A DNA stretch of 64,000 bases, from assembly GCA_001660395.1 (NCBI GenBank), contig LXWE01000001.1:930001-994000 (forward strand), read 5' to 3'. Within the stretch, counting starts at the first letter, position 1; every line of letters begins with the position of its first letter. The DNA is from Alteromonadaceae bacterium XY-R5. GTDB lineage: Bacteria; Pseudomonadota; Gammaproteobacteria; Enterobacterales; Alteromonadaceae. Below the pieces are notes generated by a model. That model saw only the letters and a list, made by a program, of their open reading frames with translations. It was not told where the DNA came from and did no database searches. Position numbers and translations under genes: made by a program. This document shows, in pieces, positions 9,917 through 18,720 of this stretch.

Positions 9917-10270
9917 TCAAAACACTCCTTGTTCAGCTTACATGCTCTCCAGAACATGTTACAACTTTGTAAGCGGAACAGAATGTTAGCGTCGTCACTG
10001 CCCCACTTGAAACACTGACCAAAAGGTCAATTTTAATCTATTCGAATCGACCTCACCAGTCGCCTCTATCGACTTACAATGCAGGTTTAAGGCCAATGTG
10101 TTTCATTGCACAAATATCCAACAACTTCCTTTAGCGATTAATTTAAGAATGTCATAAAGGAAAGTTATACCAACAATCTGCGGCTCAATTTCTGCTAGTC
10201 TGCCACGTTTTATTTAACATAAAAATAACATTTGGTGATTTATTTTAGAACCAACGCATTTTCTATTACC
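9917..10270. other. Gene-free stretch between the short leader ORF and yaaA
   Basis: About 350 AT-rich bases. Neither strand shows an ORF with a plausible start and ribosome binding site. It presumably holds the promoter of the leader/exonuclease unit. No repeat or RNA gene was recognised apart from the yaaA terminator at its right end. Confidence 0.5.
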
Positions 10271-10273
10271 CAC

Positions 10274-10299
10274 AAAAAAACCTCCCGCAGGAGGCTTTT
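10274..10299 (-). terminator. Intrinsic terminator of yaaA
   Basis: On the minus strand a CCTCC / GGAGG stem with a 4-nt loop is followed by seven T. It lies 23 nt after the yaaA stop codon. Four T on the other side make it weakly bidirectional. Confidence 0.8.
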
Positions 10300-10321
10300 A
10301 TCTCTCAACCAGCTTTGGTTA

Positions 10322-11098
10322 TCAGAGTTGTTCAGGGCGAGTAAACACCAGTTCAGTTGCTGAACTCTGGCTTTCATCAAATCGATAGCCTGCCACATCA
10401 AATGCCTTTAATTGCGCAACGTCTGTCAGTCGATTCTGTAGAATATAGCGCGCCATCATGCCGCGAGCCTTTTTGGCAAAAAAGCTAATGATTTTGTACT
10501 GGCCGTTTTTTTCATCCTTAAACACTGGGGTGATGATCATACCATCCAGCTTTTTCGGCTTAACCGATTTAAAATACTCATTCGATGCCAGATTAATCAG
10601 CACATTGTCGCCCTGAGCCGACAGCGCCTGGTTCAGTTTGTCGGTAATAACATCGCCCCAAAAGGCATATAGATCCTTACCGCGCTGATTGTCCAGCTTA
10701 GTCCCCATTTCCAGCCGATACGCCTGCATTAAATCCAATGGCTTGAGTAAGCCATATAAGCCAGACAAAATCCGCATATGTTGTTGAGCGTAGCTAAAAT
10801 CGTCTTCACTAAAACTGGAGGCTTCCAGTCCAGTGTAAACGTCGCCGTTAAAGGCCAGAATGGCCTGCTTCGCATTTTCAGGGGTGAAATCCGGGTGCCA
10901 CTCGGCAAAACGATCCGCATTCAGACCCGCCAGTTTGTCACTGATTTTCATCAGCGAACCAATCTGTGCCGGCGTTAGCTCCCGACAGCGCTCCATCAGC
11001 ACCTGAGAATGGTCCAAAAGCTCTGGCTGGGTAAAGAATTGGGTTACCGGAGGGGTCTCAAAGTCCAGGTTTTTGGCGGGGGATACGACGACGATCAT
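10322..11098 (-). CDS. yaaA: Peroxide stress protein YaaA (DUF328 family)
   Basis: A 258-residue cytosolic protein of the YaaA family, which in E. coli limits free intracellular iron and oxidative DNA damage during peroxide stress. Family signatures are the N-terminal [15 protein letters not shown], the middle [11 protein letters not shown] and [16 protein letters not shown], and the [13 protein letters not shown] block. The length matches E. coli YaaA. It is transcribed alone, with a terminator downstream. Confidence 0.96.
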   Translation of the reverse strand: MIVVVSPAKNLDFETPPVTQFFTQPELLDHSQVLMERCRELTPAQIGSLMKISDKLAGLNADRFAEWHPDFTPENAKQAILAFNGDVYTGLEASSFSEDDFSYAQQHMRILSGLYGLLKPLDLMQAYRLEMGTKLDNQRGKDLYAFWGDVITDKLNQALSAQGDNVLINLASNEYFKSVKPKKLDGMIITPVFKDEKNGQYKIISFFAKKARGMMARYILQNRLTDVAQLKAFDVAGYRFDESQSSATELVFTRPEQL

Positions 11099-11204
11099 GG
11101 GTGAATTCCTGCTGCTTTATTCATGGACCAATGGTAACAAGAAACCAGCGCGAATGTGATAAGAAAACCTGACTGAGGCAATCTGGATAATCGATTCAAA
11201 CCAT

Positions 11205-11230
11205 AAAAAAAGGCCGGATAACCGGCCTTT
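11205..11230 (-). terminator. Intrinsic terminator of the TonB-dependent receptor gene
   Basis: AAAGGCCGG (11209-11217) and CCGGCCTTT (11222-11230) form a 9-bp stem with an ATAA loop. On the minus strand it is followed by a run of seven T that overlaps the end of the stem. It lies 21 nt after the receptor stop codon. Confidence 0.88.
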
Positions 11231-11251
11231 CACTTACATCACGGATAGAAA

Positions 11252-13891
11252 TTAGCGGAACTTGTATGACACTGTCATACCGAACATGCGGCCCTGACGA
11301 GGTTCAGCAACATACTGAGGATCACTGTTCCACAGATACTTACGGTAACCCGTAGATGGTGTGTCATCATCCGTCAGGTTATTCACGAACAGATTCACGC
11401 GGAAGTTTTCCATTTCGGCACCTACCACCAACTTGGCAGTTAATGCAGCTGGAAGCTCGGTGATGTTCATGTTGTCTAAGTACTGCATCGAACGATAGCT
11501 GAACGTCAGCTCGGCATAGCCATTAAAGGCACCGAAGTCTTGCAAATAATCCAGGCCTGTATTAACCGTCCAACGTGACGTACGAGGCATCATTTTGCCA
11601 GATACATCACCGTCAGACACCAATGCGCCTTCACCTGGAGCTGAGATAGTTTGACTCGCATAAACACCACGAATGTAGTCAATAATGTACGCGGTTTCTA
11701 TATCATCTGCGTCAATTTCAACACCATTCATTCCCAGATCTTCGTAATCTAGATAGCCATAGTCGCCCGATAAAACGCCCGATTTTACGCGCGCATAATT
11801 CCAAGCCGCAGCCAAGGTCCATCCAAGGGTATCCGTCATTTGCCAACGGGTATCTAACTCCACCCCTTTGACTTCAGTTTTACCCAAGTTAGCCACGATA
11901 TTGGTTGGAGACGCATCATTTTCAGCAAAGGTCGTAACCTGTTGATCGTCCCAGTCGATATAATAAGCGGCTAAATTGAAGCGTAGATCACCATCAAAGA
12001 AGAAGGATTTCATACCTAGTTCGTAGGTCCAGTTTTTCTCTGGGTCGTACATAGCTTCATTTTCAGCACCGCCTCCGTTTAAACCGCCAGACTTGGTACC
12101 TTTACCTGCGTTGAAGTAGTACATAGTGCTATCAGATGCACTCCAGTCTAACGTCACCCGAGGGGTAAAGTAGCTCCAATCCCCATCCATTTCACCGGTC
12201 GGTTCCAGATAGCCGACTGCGCGATTGTCCAGGTAATTATTTGCATACTTCTCTTCTCTGGTCCAACGCCCTTCAACCGTCGCGTTAATGTCATCGGTAA
12301 GATGCCATCCCAATGAGAAAAATCCGGATTTAGTTTCCGTTTCATAATAAGTAGCCTGAGACCAGCGCGGATTGCCATCTTCCTGGATGCCGTACCCTGC
12401 CGCTTCAAGAATATATTTTGAATAGCTGTCGGTACCTATAACAGAGTTCCAGAGCCATTCATCCAACTTAGTTTTGCTATAAAAGATACCTGTCGCCCAG
12501 GTCAAACTCCCCATATCACCGGTGAAGCGAATTTCGTGGCTGACATCAGTACGATCATCATTTGGCTGGCCACCAATGTCATAGCCCGTAACACCGTTGA
12601 TCAACGAAATTGGCGCACCTGAATAAGCGGAGAGATCGGTAATTTCGATCGTTGGGGCATCAGCAAATGCAGACGGATCCGCTAAATAGGCCAGCGCACC
12701 GTTATACATCAGGATATAACCAGAATAATCGACCAACTGACCCACATTAATGCGGTATTTGGTTTTGTTATAACCAAACAGATAAGTCATCATGAACGAA
12801 TCAAAGTCATACTCAACCGTAAAATTGGTACGATTCACTTCACGCTGCGTGCCTGTTGCTTCTGTGGGTACACCAGTAAAACTTTCATTCCACAAATCGT
12901 AATCGACTGTGCCCTTGTAACGCTCTGCCGTCGCATATTCATCAATGCTAAGCCACTCGTACTCACCCGTAGCGTAATTGTACGTAATGTCTTGATTAAT
13001 ATAAGCAACCGGACCGCCTAACTCGTAGGTAAAATCGTTTACAACATAACCAGCATTATGCTTGATATGGGCTGTTGCACGTGGCGTTTCATCGGTTTTC
13101 AGGTAGGTATGGCTCAACTTAATGCGCATATCATCCATAGGTTCAAATGCAAACGAAATGCGTGCCATATCGTTTTCTTGACGACCTAACAGACGATCAT
13201 CAATCTTTTCGCCTGTAGTATGATCAATGTTCTCGATGGTGGATCCAGAATCCTGATGGCTAAGGTCAACCCGCGCAGCCAGCCAGTCCGTCAGGCCACC
13301 ACTGGCATAAAACTGAATGCCGCTCATTTTGTCTGAGCCAGCCGTTGCTTCGACGCCAGCGGTAAATTTATCTGAAGGCGCTTTGGTAATGTAATTGATG
13401 GCACCGGAGAAGGCGTTACGTCCATAAATTGCAGACTGTGGACCGCGCACGACTTCTACGCGCTGTAAGCCTGCAGTAGGCAGGTTTGACGCATCACGGC
13501 CTGAGGCATAAATACCATCAATAAATACTGCCACGTTAGTTTCATCGCCCACTAACCCTGGCTGAGACATACCTCGGATCACCACAGTATTGGTGCCCAT
13601 AGAACCGGCAGAATCATAGGTAACACCCGGGGTTTGGCTAATAATGCTTTCCAAACCGGTAATGGCGGTGCGCTCCATTTGTTCCCCGGCCAGAGCACTA
13701 ACAGATACCGGGATTTTATTTAGCAACTCTTCTCGGTTACGGGCGGTAACCACGATGCGTTCATAGTTTTTCTTATCCGTTACTTCCGGCTTAGCGGCAG
13801 TATCAGTCGATTCCTGTGCCATTACGGTCCCGCTCAGGGCCGAAACAACTGCGCATAGGATGACAGGGTAGCGTAACTTGGGCATATGCAT
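11252..13891 (-). CDS. TonB-dependent outer-membrane receptor (left edge of the catabolic block)
   Basis: An 879-residue outer-membrane receptor that would import a ligand using TonB-ExbBD energy. A signal peptide (KLRYPVILCAVVSALSG...VMAQ) is followed by the TonB-box-like ERIVVTARNREE, the plug domain (VEVVRGPQSAIYGRNAFSGA) and a long beta-barrel ending in MTVSYKFR. AGGAGAG lies 7 nt before the ATG. It is transcribed away from the lyase/racemase genes but on the same strand, with its own AT-rich upstream region carrying the octamer shared by the block. By position it is the likely uptake gate for the substrate of this catabolic block. The ligand cannot be read from sequence. Confidence 0.92.
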   Translation of the reverse strand: MHMPKLRYPVILCAVVSALSGTVMAQESTDTAAKPEVTDKKNYERIVVTARNREELLNKIPVSVSALAGEQMERTAITGLESIISQTPGVTYDSAGSMGTNTVVIRGMSQPGLVGDETNVAVFIDGIYASGRDASNLPTAGLQRVEVVRGPQSAIYGRNAFSGAINYITKAPSDKFTAGVEATAGSDKMSGIQFYASGGLTDWLAARVDLSHQDSGSTIENIDHTTGEKIDDRLLGRQENDMARISFAFEPMDDMRIKLSHTYLKTDETPRATAHIKHNAGYVVNDFTYELGGPVAYINQDITYNYATGEYEWLSIDEYATAERYKGTVDYDLWNESFTGVPTEATGTQREVNRTNFTVEYDFDSFMMTYLFGYNKTKYRINVGQLVDYSGYILMYNGALAYLADPSAFADAPTIEITDLSAYSGAPISLINGVTGYDIGGQPNDDRTDVSHEIRFTGDMGSLTWATGIFYSKTKLDEWLWNSVIGTDSYSKYILEAAGYGIQEDGNPRWSQATYYETETKSGFFSLGWHLTDDINATVEGRWTREEKYANNYLDNRAVGYLEPTGEMDGDWSYFTPRVTLDWSASDSTMYYFNAGKGTKSGGLNGGGAENEAMYDPEKNWTYELGMKSFFFDGDLRFNLAAYYIDWDDQQVTTFAENDASPTNIVANLGKTEVKGVELDTRWQMTDTLGWTLAAAWNYARVKSGVLSGDYGYLDYEDLGMNGVEIDADDIETAYIIDYIRGVYASQTISAPGEGALVSDGDVSGKMMPRTSRWTVNTGLDYLQDFGAFNGYAELTFSYRSMQYLDNMNITELPAALTAKLVVGAEMENFRVNLFVNNLTDDDTPSTGYRKYLWNSDPQYVAEPRQGRMFGMTVSYKFR

Positions 13892-13958
13892 GCGCGACTC
13901 TCCTGGTTCTCTTTGTTATTTTTCACCTATACAGCTGACTTAGGCTTATTTGAACTAA

Positions 13959-13990
13959 AGATATCGTTTTATATCATTTATATAATTATT
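13959..13990 (-). promoter_or_regulatory. Candidate operator A, upstream of the TonB receptor
   Basis: The octamer ATATCATT (13971-13978) lies about 80 bp before the receptor start. A partly overlapping inverted repeat GATAT/ATATC with a 6-bp spacer is also present. The same octamer occurs in the two other promoter regions of the block. The assignment is by shared sequence and position only. Confidence 0.4.
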
Positions 13991-14024
13991 AGAGTGAAAG
14001 ATAAATCTTTTATAAAACAGATAC

Positions 14025-14882
14025 CTAATTATATCTCTTGGCAATCTCCAACAGACTATCGGTCGCGACTATCCGATTGATATCCTGCAAATCCAATGCC
14101 TGTTTTTCTTCCCAATTTAGAGATTCGTTTCGCCCCCAGGCAGCCAGACTGGCTATCCCAGCGGGGATCATCTGCTGCAACATTTGCAACGGATGTAATG
14201 CGATCGCAAAGCCCAGGTCGGCTAACGTCATAGCATCCACCGGACTATTTCCCCCTTTCACCAGGTTGTGAATGAGAGGAATTCGGTGAGCAAATTCCCG
14301 GGCAATTGCACCAACTTGTTGCCCAGATGCTGGTGCCTCAATAAATAATCCGTCGACGCCGGCCTGTACATAACGCTCAGCTCTGGCCATCGCTTCATCA
14401 AATCCCAGTACCCCCAGGGCATCCGTACGAGCAAATATCAATGTGTTGGGGTCTTCTCTGGCATCCAGCGCGGCGTGGAGTTTGCCCACCATTTCATTCG
14501 CGCTGATCACAGTTTTACCGGCCATATGGCCACAGCGTTTTGGCATTTGCTGATCTTCAATTTGCAGGGCACTGGCTCCGCAACGTTCAAGTAGCGCCAC
14601 ACTGCGCTGCACATTAAGCGCGTTACCGAATCCCGTATCTAAATCCACAATCAACGGCAGCTCGGTCGCTTCGCGCATCTGGCTGACACAAGTGGCCAGT
14701 TCACTTAAACTCACTAACCCCATGTCGGGTTTACCGAAACGACTGAACGCCAGTCCTGCACCTGAGACAAACGCAGCTTCGCAACCTGCCTGCTCCGCAA
14801 GTAACGCAGTGAGGCCGTCATATACTCCGGGTACCTCAAGTAAAGTGTCTTGTTTCAGGCGAGCACTAAGAAGTTGCGGCAT
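14025..14882 (-). CDS. Isocitrate lyase / PEP mutase superfamily lyase
   Basis: A 285-residue TIM-barrel enzyme of the isocitrate lyase superfamily (methylisocitrate, 2,3-dimethylmalate and oxaloacetate-acting members). The metal-binding DLDTGFGN (80-87) and the catalytic-loop PKRCGH (114-119, Cys117) are present. The Cys loop argues for C-C bond cleavage of a 2-hydroxy di- or tricarboxylate rather than for a phosphonomutase. It is too short for AceA (over 400 residues) and not clearly PrpB. Its ATG overlaps the stop of the upstream racemase-fold gene (TAATG), so the two are translated together. In this block it may release pyruvate, glyoxylate or succinate from a branched hydroxyacid. Confidence 0.8.
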   Translation of the reverse strand: MPQLLSARLKQDTLLEVPGVYDGLTALLAEQAGCEAAFVSGAGLAFSRFGKPDMGLVSLSELATCVSQMREATELPLIVDLDTGFGNALNVQRSVALLERCGASALQIEDQQMPKRCGHMAGKTVISANEMVGKLHAALDAREDPNTLIFARTDALGVLGFDEAMARAERYVQAGVDGLFIEAPASGQQVGAIAREFAHRIPLIHNLVKGGNSPVDAMTLADLGFAIALHPLQMLQQMIPAGIASLAAWGRNESLNWEEKQALDLQDINRIVATDSLLEIAKRYN

Positions 14883-15670
14883 TAGGCAGGCTCTTGTCCG
14901 GGCAGAAAAATATGTTCTTCGAGCAAGCTGCCAAAGCCATGAATACGGTCATGGATGCCGTTGGCACGTAACGCATGCCAAAAGGTAATGGCGTTAATCG
15001 CGAGTACGGGTTTACCCAGTTCTTTTTCCAATTGAGCTGCCAGCTCAACGAAGTACAGGTTAGTGCCAGCCTGTAAAATCAGATCCACATCCGCAGCATC
15101 TACCTGTTTCACCAACTGACGGGTTTTAGCAAAGGACTCGTGAGCGATTTCAACTGGACCAGGTGAACAATGTCCGGCGATATGCACCACTTCATAGCCA
15201 ATATCGGACATAAACTTAACCACTTGCTTATCGCCTACCGGCATATAAGGACTGATCACACCGATACGTTTAACCCCTGGGTAGCAGCGCAACGCATCCA
15301 TGATCGCCTGAGCACCGAAGGTCACGTTACAGCCGCCAACCTCCTGCGCGATGCTGTTGTATTTGGCAAATTCTCGGTCTGAACGGTCTTTACCATCCCA
15401 GAAGGTTTCGGCGGAATATCCGAAAATCACATGGTCGGGTCTGCAGGTCAGGGCATCACGTAAGCCCTGCTCGGTGGCGCCACCAATAGCGTGCACCATG
15501 GCAACAAACTCATCTTCATTAGTGACTTTAAAGGGAGGGATCACACAACCGCGGGTAGCCAGTACCACGCCTTCCGGACGCATTTTGTTGTATTCCAGTT
15601 CTACTGCTGTGTTGGTCGTAGGCACCAGCACTGCAAATTTTTTACGGTAGCCGTAGTAATCCACTGACAT
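14882..15670 (-). CDS. Asp/Glu-racemase-fold protein (maleate isomerase / arylmalonate decarboxylase group)
   Basis: A 262-residue protein of the group containing maleate cis-trans isomerase and arylmalonate decarboxylase. The N-terminal LVPTTNTAVELEYNKM and the two active-site loops IFGYSAE (83-88 region) and LQAGTNL (199-205) align with that group. Neither loop has the cysteine used by racemases, isomerases or the decarboxylase: by eye they carry Gly/Ser and Gly/Thr instead. The chemistry may therefore differ, or the protein may only bind a carboxylate. It is first gene of a two-gene unit with the ICL-type lyase and divergent from an SDR. Specific names such as maleate isomerase are not safe here. 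Confidence 0.7.
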   Translation of the reverse strand: MSVDYYGYRKKFAVLVPTTNTAVELEYNKMRPEGVVLATRGCVIPPFKVTNEDEFVAMVHAIGGATEQGLRDALTCRPDHVIFGYSAETFWDGKDRSDREFAKYNSIAQEVGGCNVTFGAQAIMDALRCYPGVKRIGVISPYMPVGDKQVVKFMSDIGYEVVHIAGHCSPGPVEIAHESFAKTRQLVKQVDAADVDLILQAGTNLYFVELAAQLEKELGKPVLAINAITFWHALRANGIHDRIHGFGSLLEEHIFLPGQEPA

Positions 15671-15690
15671 CCCTGAGACTCCAAATTACA

Positions 15691-15720
15691 CATAATGATA
15701 TATAGATATGACATTAATAT
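15691..15720. promoter_or_regulatory. Candidate operator B in the racemase-SDR divergent promoter
   Basis: AATGATAT (15694-15701, the complement of ATATCATT) lies 24 bp before the racemase-fold start. An imperfect second arm ATATGACATT follows (15706-15715). The 164-bp intergenic region is strongly AT-rich and must hold promoters for both directions. Confidence 0.4.
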
Positions 15721-15834
15721 AAATATATACTCAGGAAAAGGCCTTTTTGAAAAAATTTACACATTCCTTGATCTTTTTTTCATCAACCTAAGTAGCTGGC
15801 CCAACTCGGGTTTAGCCTAAAATAAGGAGCGGAT

Positions 15835-16551
15835 ATGACATCACCATCCAGCCCGGTAACCCTTATCACAGGGGCCAGCCGTGGCATTGGCCAGGCCATT
15901 GCCCTGCAACTCAGTCAGCGGGGTCACACAGTGATCCTGTCAGGACGTGATCTCGATGGTTTAGCCATTACACAGACATTGATCCGTGAACAGGGGCAGG
16001 AAGCCCATTTGCTGCGTGCGGATATCAATGACGCTGATCAACGCTGTGAATTGATTACTCAGATCCAGCAGCAATATGGCCGCATCGATGTGCTGGTAAA
16101 TAATGCTGGTGTCGCCCTGGATAAATGGATAAAAGGATCTGATGTATCCCTGGAACTGTGCCGCCAGACCTTCGATACCAATGTTTGGGCCTGCCTGCAT
16201 CTATGCCAGTTAGTGCTGCCTTCCATGCGAGAACAAGGTTATGGCCGTATTGTCAATCTGTCGTCTGAACTGGCGTCATTAACTGAAATGCAGATGGGCA
16301 TGACCCTCGCCTATCGCGCCTCGAAAACCACCTTAAATGCCATCACCCGCATTCTGGCCATCGAGCATCAGGATTGTGACAACATCAAAATTAACGCCGC
16401 AGCTCCGGGCTGGGTAAAAACCGATTTGGGTGGCGATGATGCACCTTTAACGCCTGAGCAAGGTGCAGATACGCCTGTATGGCTGGCCTGCTTGCCTAAA
16501 AACGGCCCAAGCGGTGGCTTTTTCCGTGAGCGAGAGCTTTACCCTTGGTAA
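15835..16551 (+). CDS. Short-chain dehydrogenase/reductase
   Basis: A 238-residue classical SDR that would use NAD(P)(H) to oxidise or reduce a hydroxyl/carbonyl group. It has the cofactor motif TGASRGIGQA, the NNAG motif, the catalytic Ser region VNLSSEL and the YRASK catalytic Tyr-Lys pair. A strong AAGGAG precedes the ATG. It is the only plus-strand gene in the left half of the block and diverges from the racemase-fold gene. The substrate is unknown. A GC hairpin follows the stop. Confidence 0.9.
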   Translation: MTSPSSPVTLITGASRGIGQAIALQLSQRGHTVILSGRDLDGLAITQTLIREQGQEAHLLRADINDADQRCELITQIQQQYGRIDVLVNNAGVALDKWIKGSDVSLELCRQTFDTNVWACLHLCQLVLPSMREQGYGRIVNLSSELASLTEMQMGMTLAYRASKTTLNAITRILAIEHQDCDNIKINAAAPGWVKTDLGGDDAPLTPEQGADTPVWLACLPKNGPSGGFFRERELYPW

Positions 16552-16574
16552 CACGCTCTTGCCATATAAAAGGC

Positions 16575-16597
16575 GGGGCCAGGGCCCCATCTTATTT
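16575..16597. terminator. Possible terminator between the SDR and the alpha/beta hydrolase
   Basis: GGGGC (16575-16579) and GCCCC (16584-16588) form a short GC-only stem followed by the T-rich ATCTTATTTT. The two genes converge here. The stem is short and the T-tract is interrupted, so this is a weak call. Confidence 0.4.
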
Positions 16598-16601
16598 TAC
16601 A

Positions 16602-17327
16602 TCACAGGGTTTCAATAAATTGCCGCGTGGTACTAATGACCTGGGCAATTTGCTGCTGACGACTTATCAATCCACTTTGCGCATTCTGGCTGTCGGCATA
16701 AAAGCCAAATTGCCAGTGATTCGCCTGCGGGATCTGAATAAACTGCGTGCTCTCGGGCAGCTTGGTGCGACTGGCGGTAATTTTGTCCGGCGTCGATTGC
16801 TGGTCCATAGCGCCACTCACCGACAATACAGGCAAGTTAAGGCTATGCAGGTCACCTGCCGGGTAAGATGCCCAGAAAATTAGGCTGTCTAATGCCTGCG
16901 GATGTTTATCGGCGAACGATGCGGCAGCCACACCACCTAAAGAATGCCCGGCTAAATTCCAGTGGGTAATGTCCGGATAGGCAGCCATCACCTCTTCGGC
17001 TTTGTTAATCCCCAAAAACGCCGTGTTAAAGGGCATTGGCACAATCACCGCCAAATAGCCCTGCTCCGCAAACTGACGCATCACAGGCGCAAAGGTTAAA
17101 GGATCGGTTTTACCACCGGGATAGAAAATCAAACCACGGCTCGGTGTTATTGCTTTGGGCGCAAACACCAGCCAGGGTGTGGTACTTACCTGTACCATTT
17201 CATCTGATTGAATAGCGGCTGCGCCTGCTTCTTTGTTAAAGGGAAACGGCACACTCATCCAGGCAGCAGAACCACCAAATACCAGCACGATGACTAGCAC
17301 CACGGCGAACAGAATTTTCTTTATCAT
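16602..17327 (-). CDS. Membrane-anchored alpha/beta hydrolase
   Basis: A 241-residue alpha/beta hydrolase of the dienelactone hydrolase-like type. An N-terminal hydrophobic segment (ILFAVVLVIVLVFGGSAAW) acts as signal anchor, placing the enzyme on the periplasmic side. The nucleophile elbow is GHSLGG, the likely acid is in SGAMDQQS and the His in QANHWQFG. GLIFYPGGKTDP supplies the oxyanion-hole strand. It probably hydrolyses an ester, lactone or amide of the imported compound before uptake. It shares strand and close spacing (43 nt) with the MFS gene upstream, so an operon with MFS, RCCR-like and epimerase genes is likely. Confidence 0.8.
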   Translation of the reverse strand: MIKKILFAVVLVIVLVFGGSAAWMSVPFPFNKEAGAAAIQSDEMVQVSTTPWLVFAPKAITPSRGLIFYPGGKTDPLTFAPVMRQFAEQGYLAVIVPMPFNTAFLGINKAEEVMAAYPDITHWNLAGHSLGGVAAASFADKHPQALDSLIFWASYPAGDLHSLNLPVLSVSGAMDQQSTPDKITASRTKLPESTQFIQIPQANHWQFGFYADSQNAQSGLISRQQQIAQVISTTRQFIETL

Positions 17328-17370
17328 AGCTATACTCCAGCGACAGTCAGGACTGTCTTTATTGTTGTTA

Positions 17371-18690
17371 TCAGGATTCAGGGATTGCGACGTGACTCGC
17401 CATGTCTGATTTAGCCGCTCCAGCTTTTACCCGCAGGCTCCACAGGCACACTAAACCGTTGAGTAAACCAAACAGCACAAAGGGGCTGGCCGGGCCAAAG
17501 CTGGCGTATAAACTGCCGCCACCAGCGGTACCGACTAAAATGCCGCAGGCGCCGGCAACGCCAAAAAAGCCAATCACTACGCCGCGTTTTTGCGCCGGAG
17601 CAGCTTCACCCACCAGTGCCTGACTGGAGACGAAGGCACTGATTTCGGCCACGCCCATCACAAACAGCACGGCTTTTACCCAGCCTGCGGTAGGGTCTGA
17701 CACTAAAAACATGCCGCCATAGGCAAGGGCTGCCAGGCCTGAAGCCAGGGTCACGGCCCGCACCCGCGAAATTCGATCACTGAGCCACCCCGTGAGCAAG
17801 GCGCCTACTAAGGCACCGGTCACCACCATCAGCACAGCAGGCACGGCCAAGCTGGCCATGGCTTCGCTGGGTGTCATGCCTTTACCAATGCCGGTTTGCA
17901 CCAGCCATAAGCCGATAAAGGCGCCCGTCACTGCCAAGTCACCACGAGAAATAAAAGCCGCGCCAAACGACAGGCGAATAAGAGGCTGCCTAGCTTCGTG
18001 CGCGCCCTGATACAGCATGATGCGCCATCCCACCCGTTCGGTGACTTTGCCCGCCACTTTGGCGAGGCCAAAGCCCGCGACTATGGCGGCTATCAATCCC
18101 AATGCGCCAGCCACCGCGAAGGTAGCCTGCTGAGCATCTATTTGGGTCATGCCCTGCTGCACAAACTGTTGTGGCAGCGCGGCTAAAATAGGTGGAATAA
18201 ACGCCCCAAAGGTAGCCGTTAAGCCCTGTAAGCCGTTGGCTTTACCACGACTTTTATTCTGGGCGTAATCGGCAATGACTGTGACCATCATGCCCACCAT
18301 GGCTGCTGAACCTAAGGCCACAATCAGGCGATAGATCACCAGTTCGGTCATCGACGTTGATGTGCCATACAGCGCAAAGCCCAGGGCAGTAAACAACAGA
18401 CCAAACACGTACACGGGGCGCCGGCCATAACGATCCGCCGCCGCACCAAATAAGGCCATACAGAGGATAAACACCAGTTCCTGCATGGCTCCGAGCATAC
18501 CGGTGATACTGGCCTGCTGGGCATAAGGAATGCCTATCACCTGCAGCAAACCAGGCTGTAACACCGACATGGCCCCGGCATAACCGGACGACACCAGTAC
18601 AGCCACCAGATATGCCCACAGGTTGCGGCGTTTAACCCCCGCCACCAAATGGATCCCTAATACCTTTACTGCGCGTTCCGACACTGCCAT
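17371..18690 (-). CDS. MFS transporter (catabolic block)
   Basis: A 439-residue major facilitator with about 12 membrane segments. The loop 2-3 signature is seen as GAAADRYGRRPVYVFG, repeated in weaker form as GWLSDRISRVRAV in the second half. It would carry a small organic solute across the inner membrane. AAGGAG lies 8 nt before the ATG. The gene sits between the RCCR-like gene (30 nt upstream) and the anchored hydrolase, so all four minus-strand genes 20426-16602 probably form one transcript. Transport direction and ligand are not deducible. Confidence 0.9.
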   Translation of the reverse strand: MAVSERAVKVLGIHLVAGVKRRNLWAYLVAVLVSSGYAGAMSVLQPGLLQVIGIPYAQQASITGMLGAMQELVFILCMALFGAAADRYGRRPVYVFGLLFTALGFALYGTSTSMTELVIYRLIVALGSAAMVGMMVTVIADYAQNKSRGKANGLQGLTATFGAFIPPILAALPQQFVQQGMTQIDAQQATFAVAGALGLIAAIVAGFGLAKVAGKVTERVGWRIMLYQGAHEARQPLIRLSFGAAFISRGDLAVTGAFIGLWLVQTGIGKGMTPSEAMASLAVPAVLMVVTGALVGALLTGWLSDRISRVRAVTLASGLAALAYGGMFLVSDPTAGWVKAVLFVMGVAEISAFVSSQALVGEAAPAQKRGVVIGFFGVAGACGILVGTAGGGSLYASFGPASPFVLFGLLNGLVCLWSLRVKAGAAKSDMASHVAIPES

Positions 18691-18720
18691 GGGTGTTCTC
18701 CTTGTAATGATGGCGTTGGT

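Noticed and set aside
13959-13990. Fur box upstream of the TonB receptor
   Set aside because: AT-rich with an ATATCATT octamer, but the 19-bp symmetry of a Fur site is not met.
14025-14882. Glyoxylate-shunt isocitrate lyase (aceA)
   Set aside because: The protein has the KRCGH loop but is only 285 residues and lacks the AceA insertions; a smaller superfamily lyase is the safe call.
14882-15670. Naming the gene maleate isomerase
   Set aside because: Both catalytic cysteines of that enzyme are missing by eye, so the specific name is not supported.
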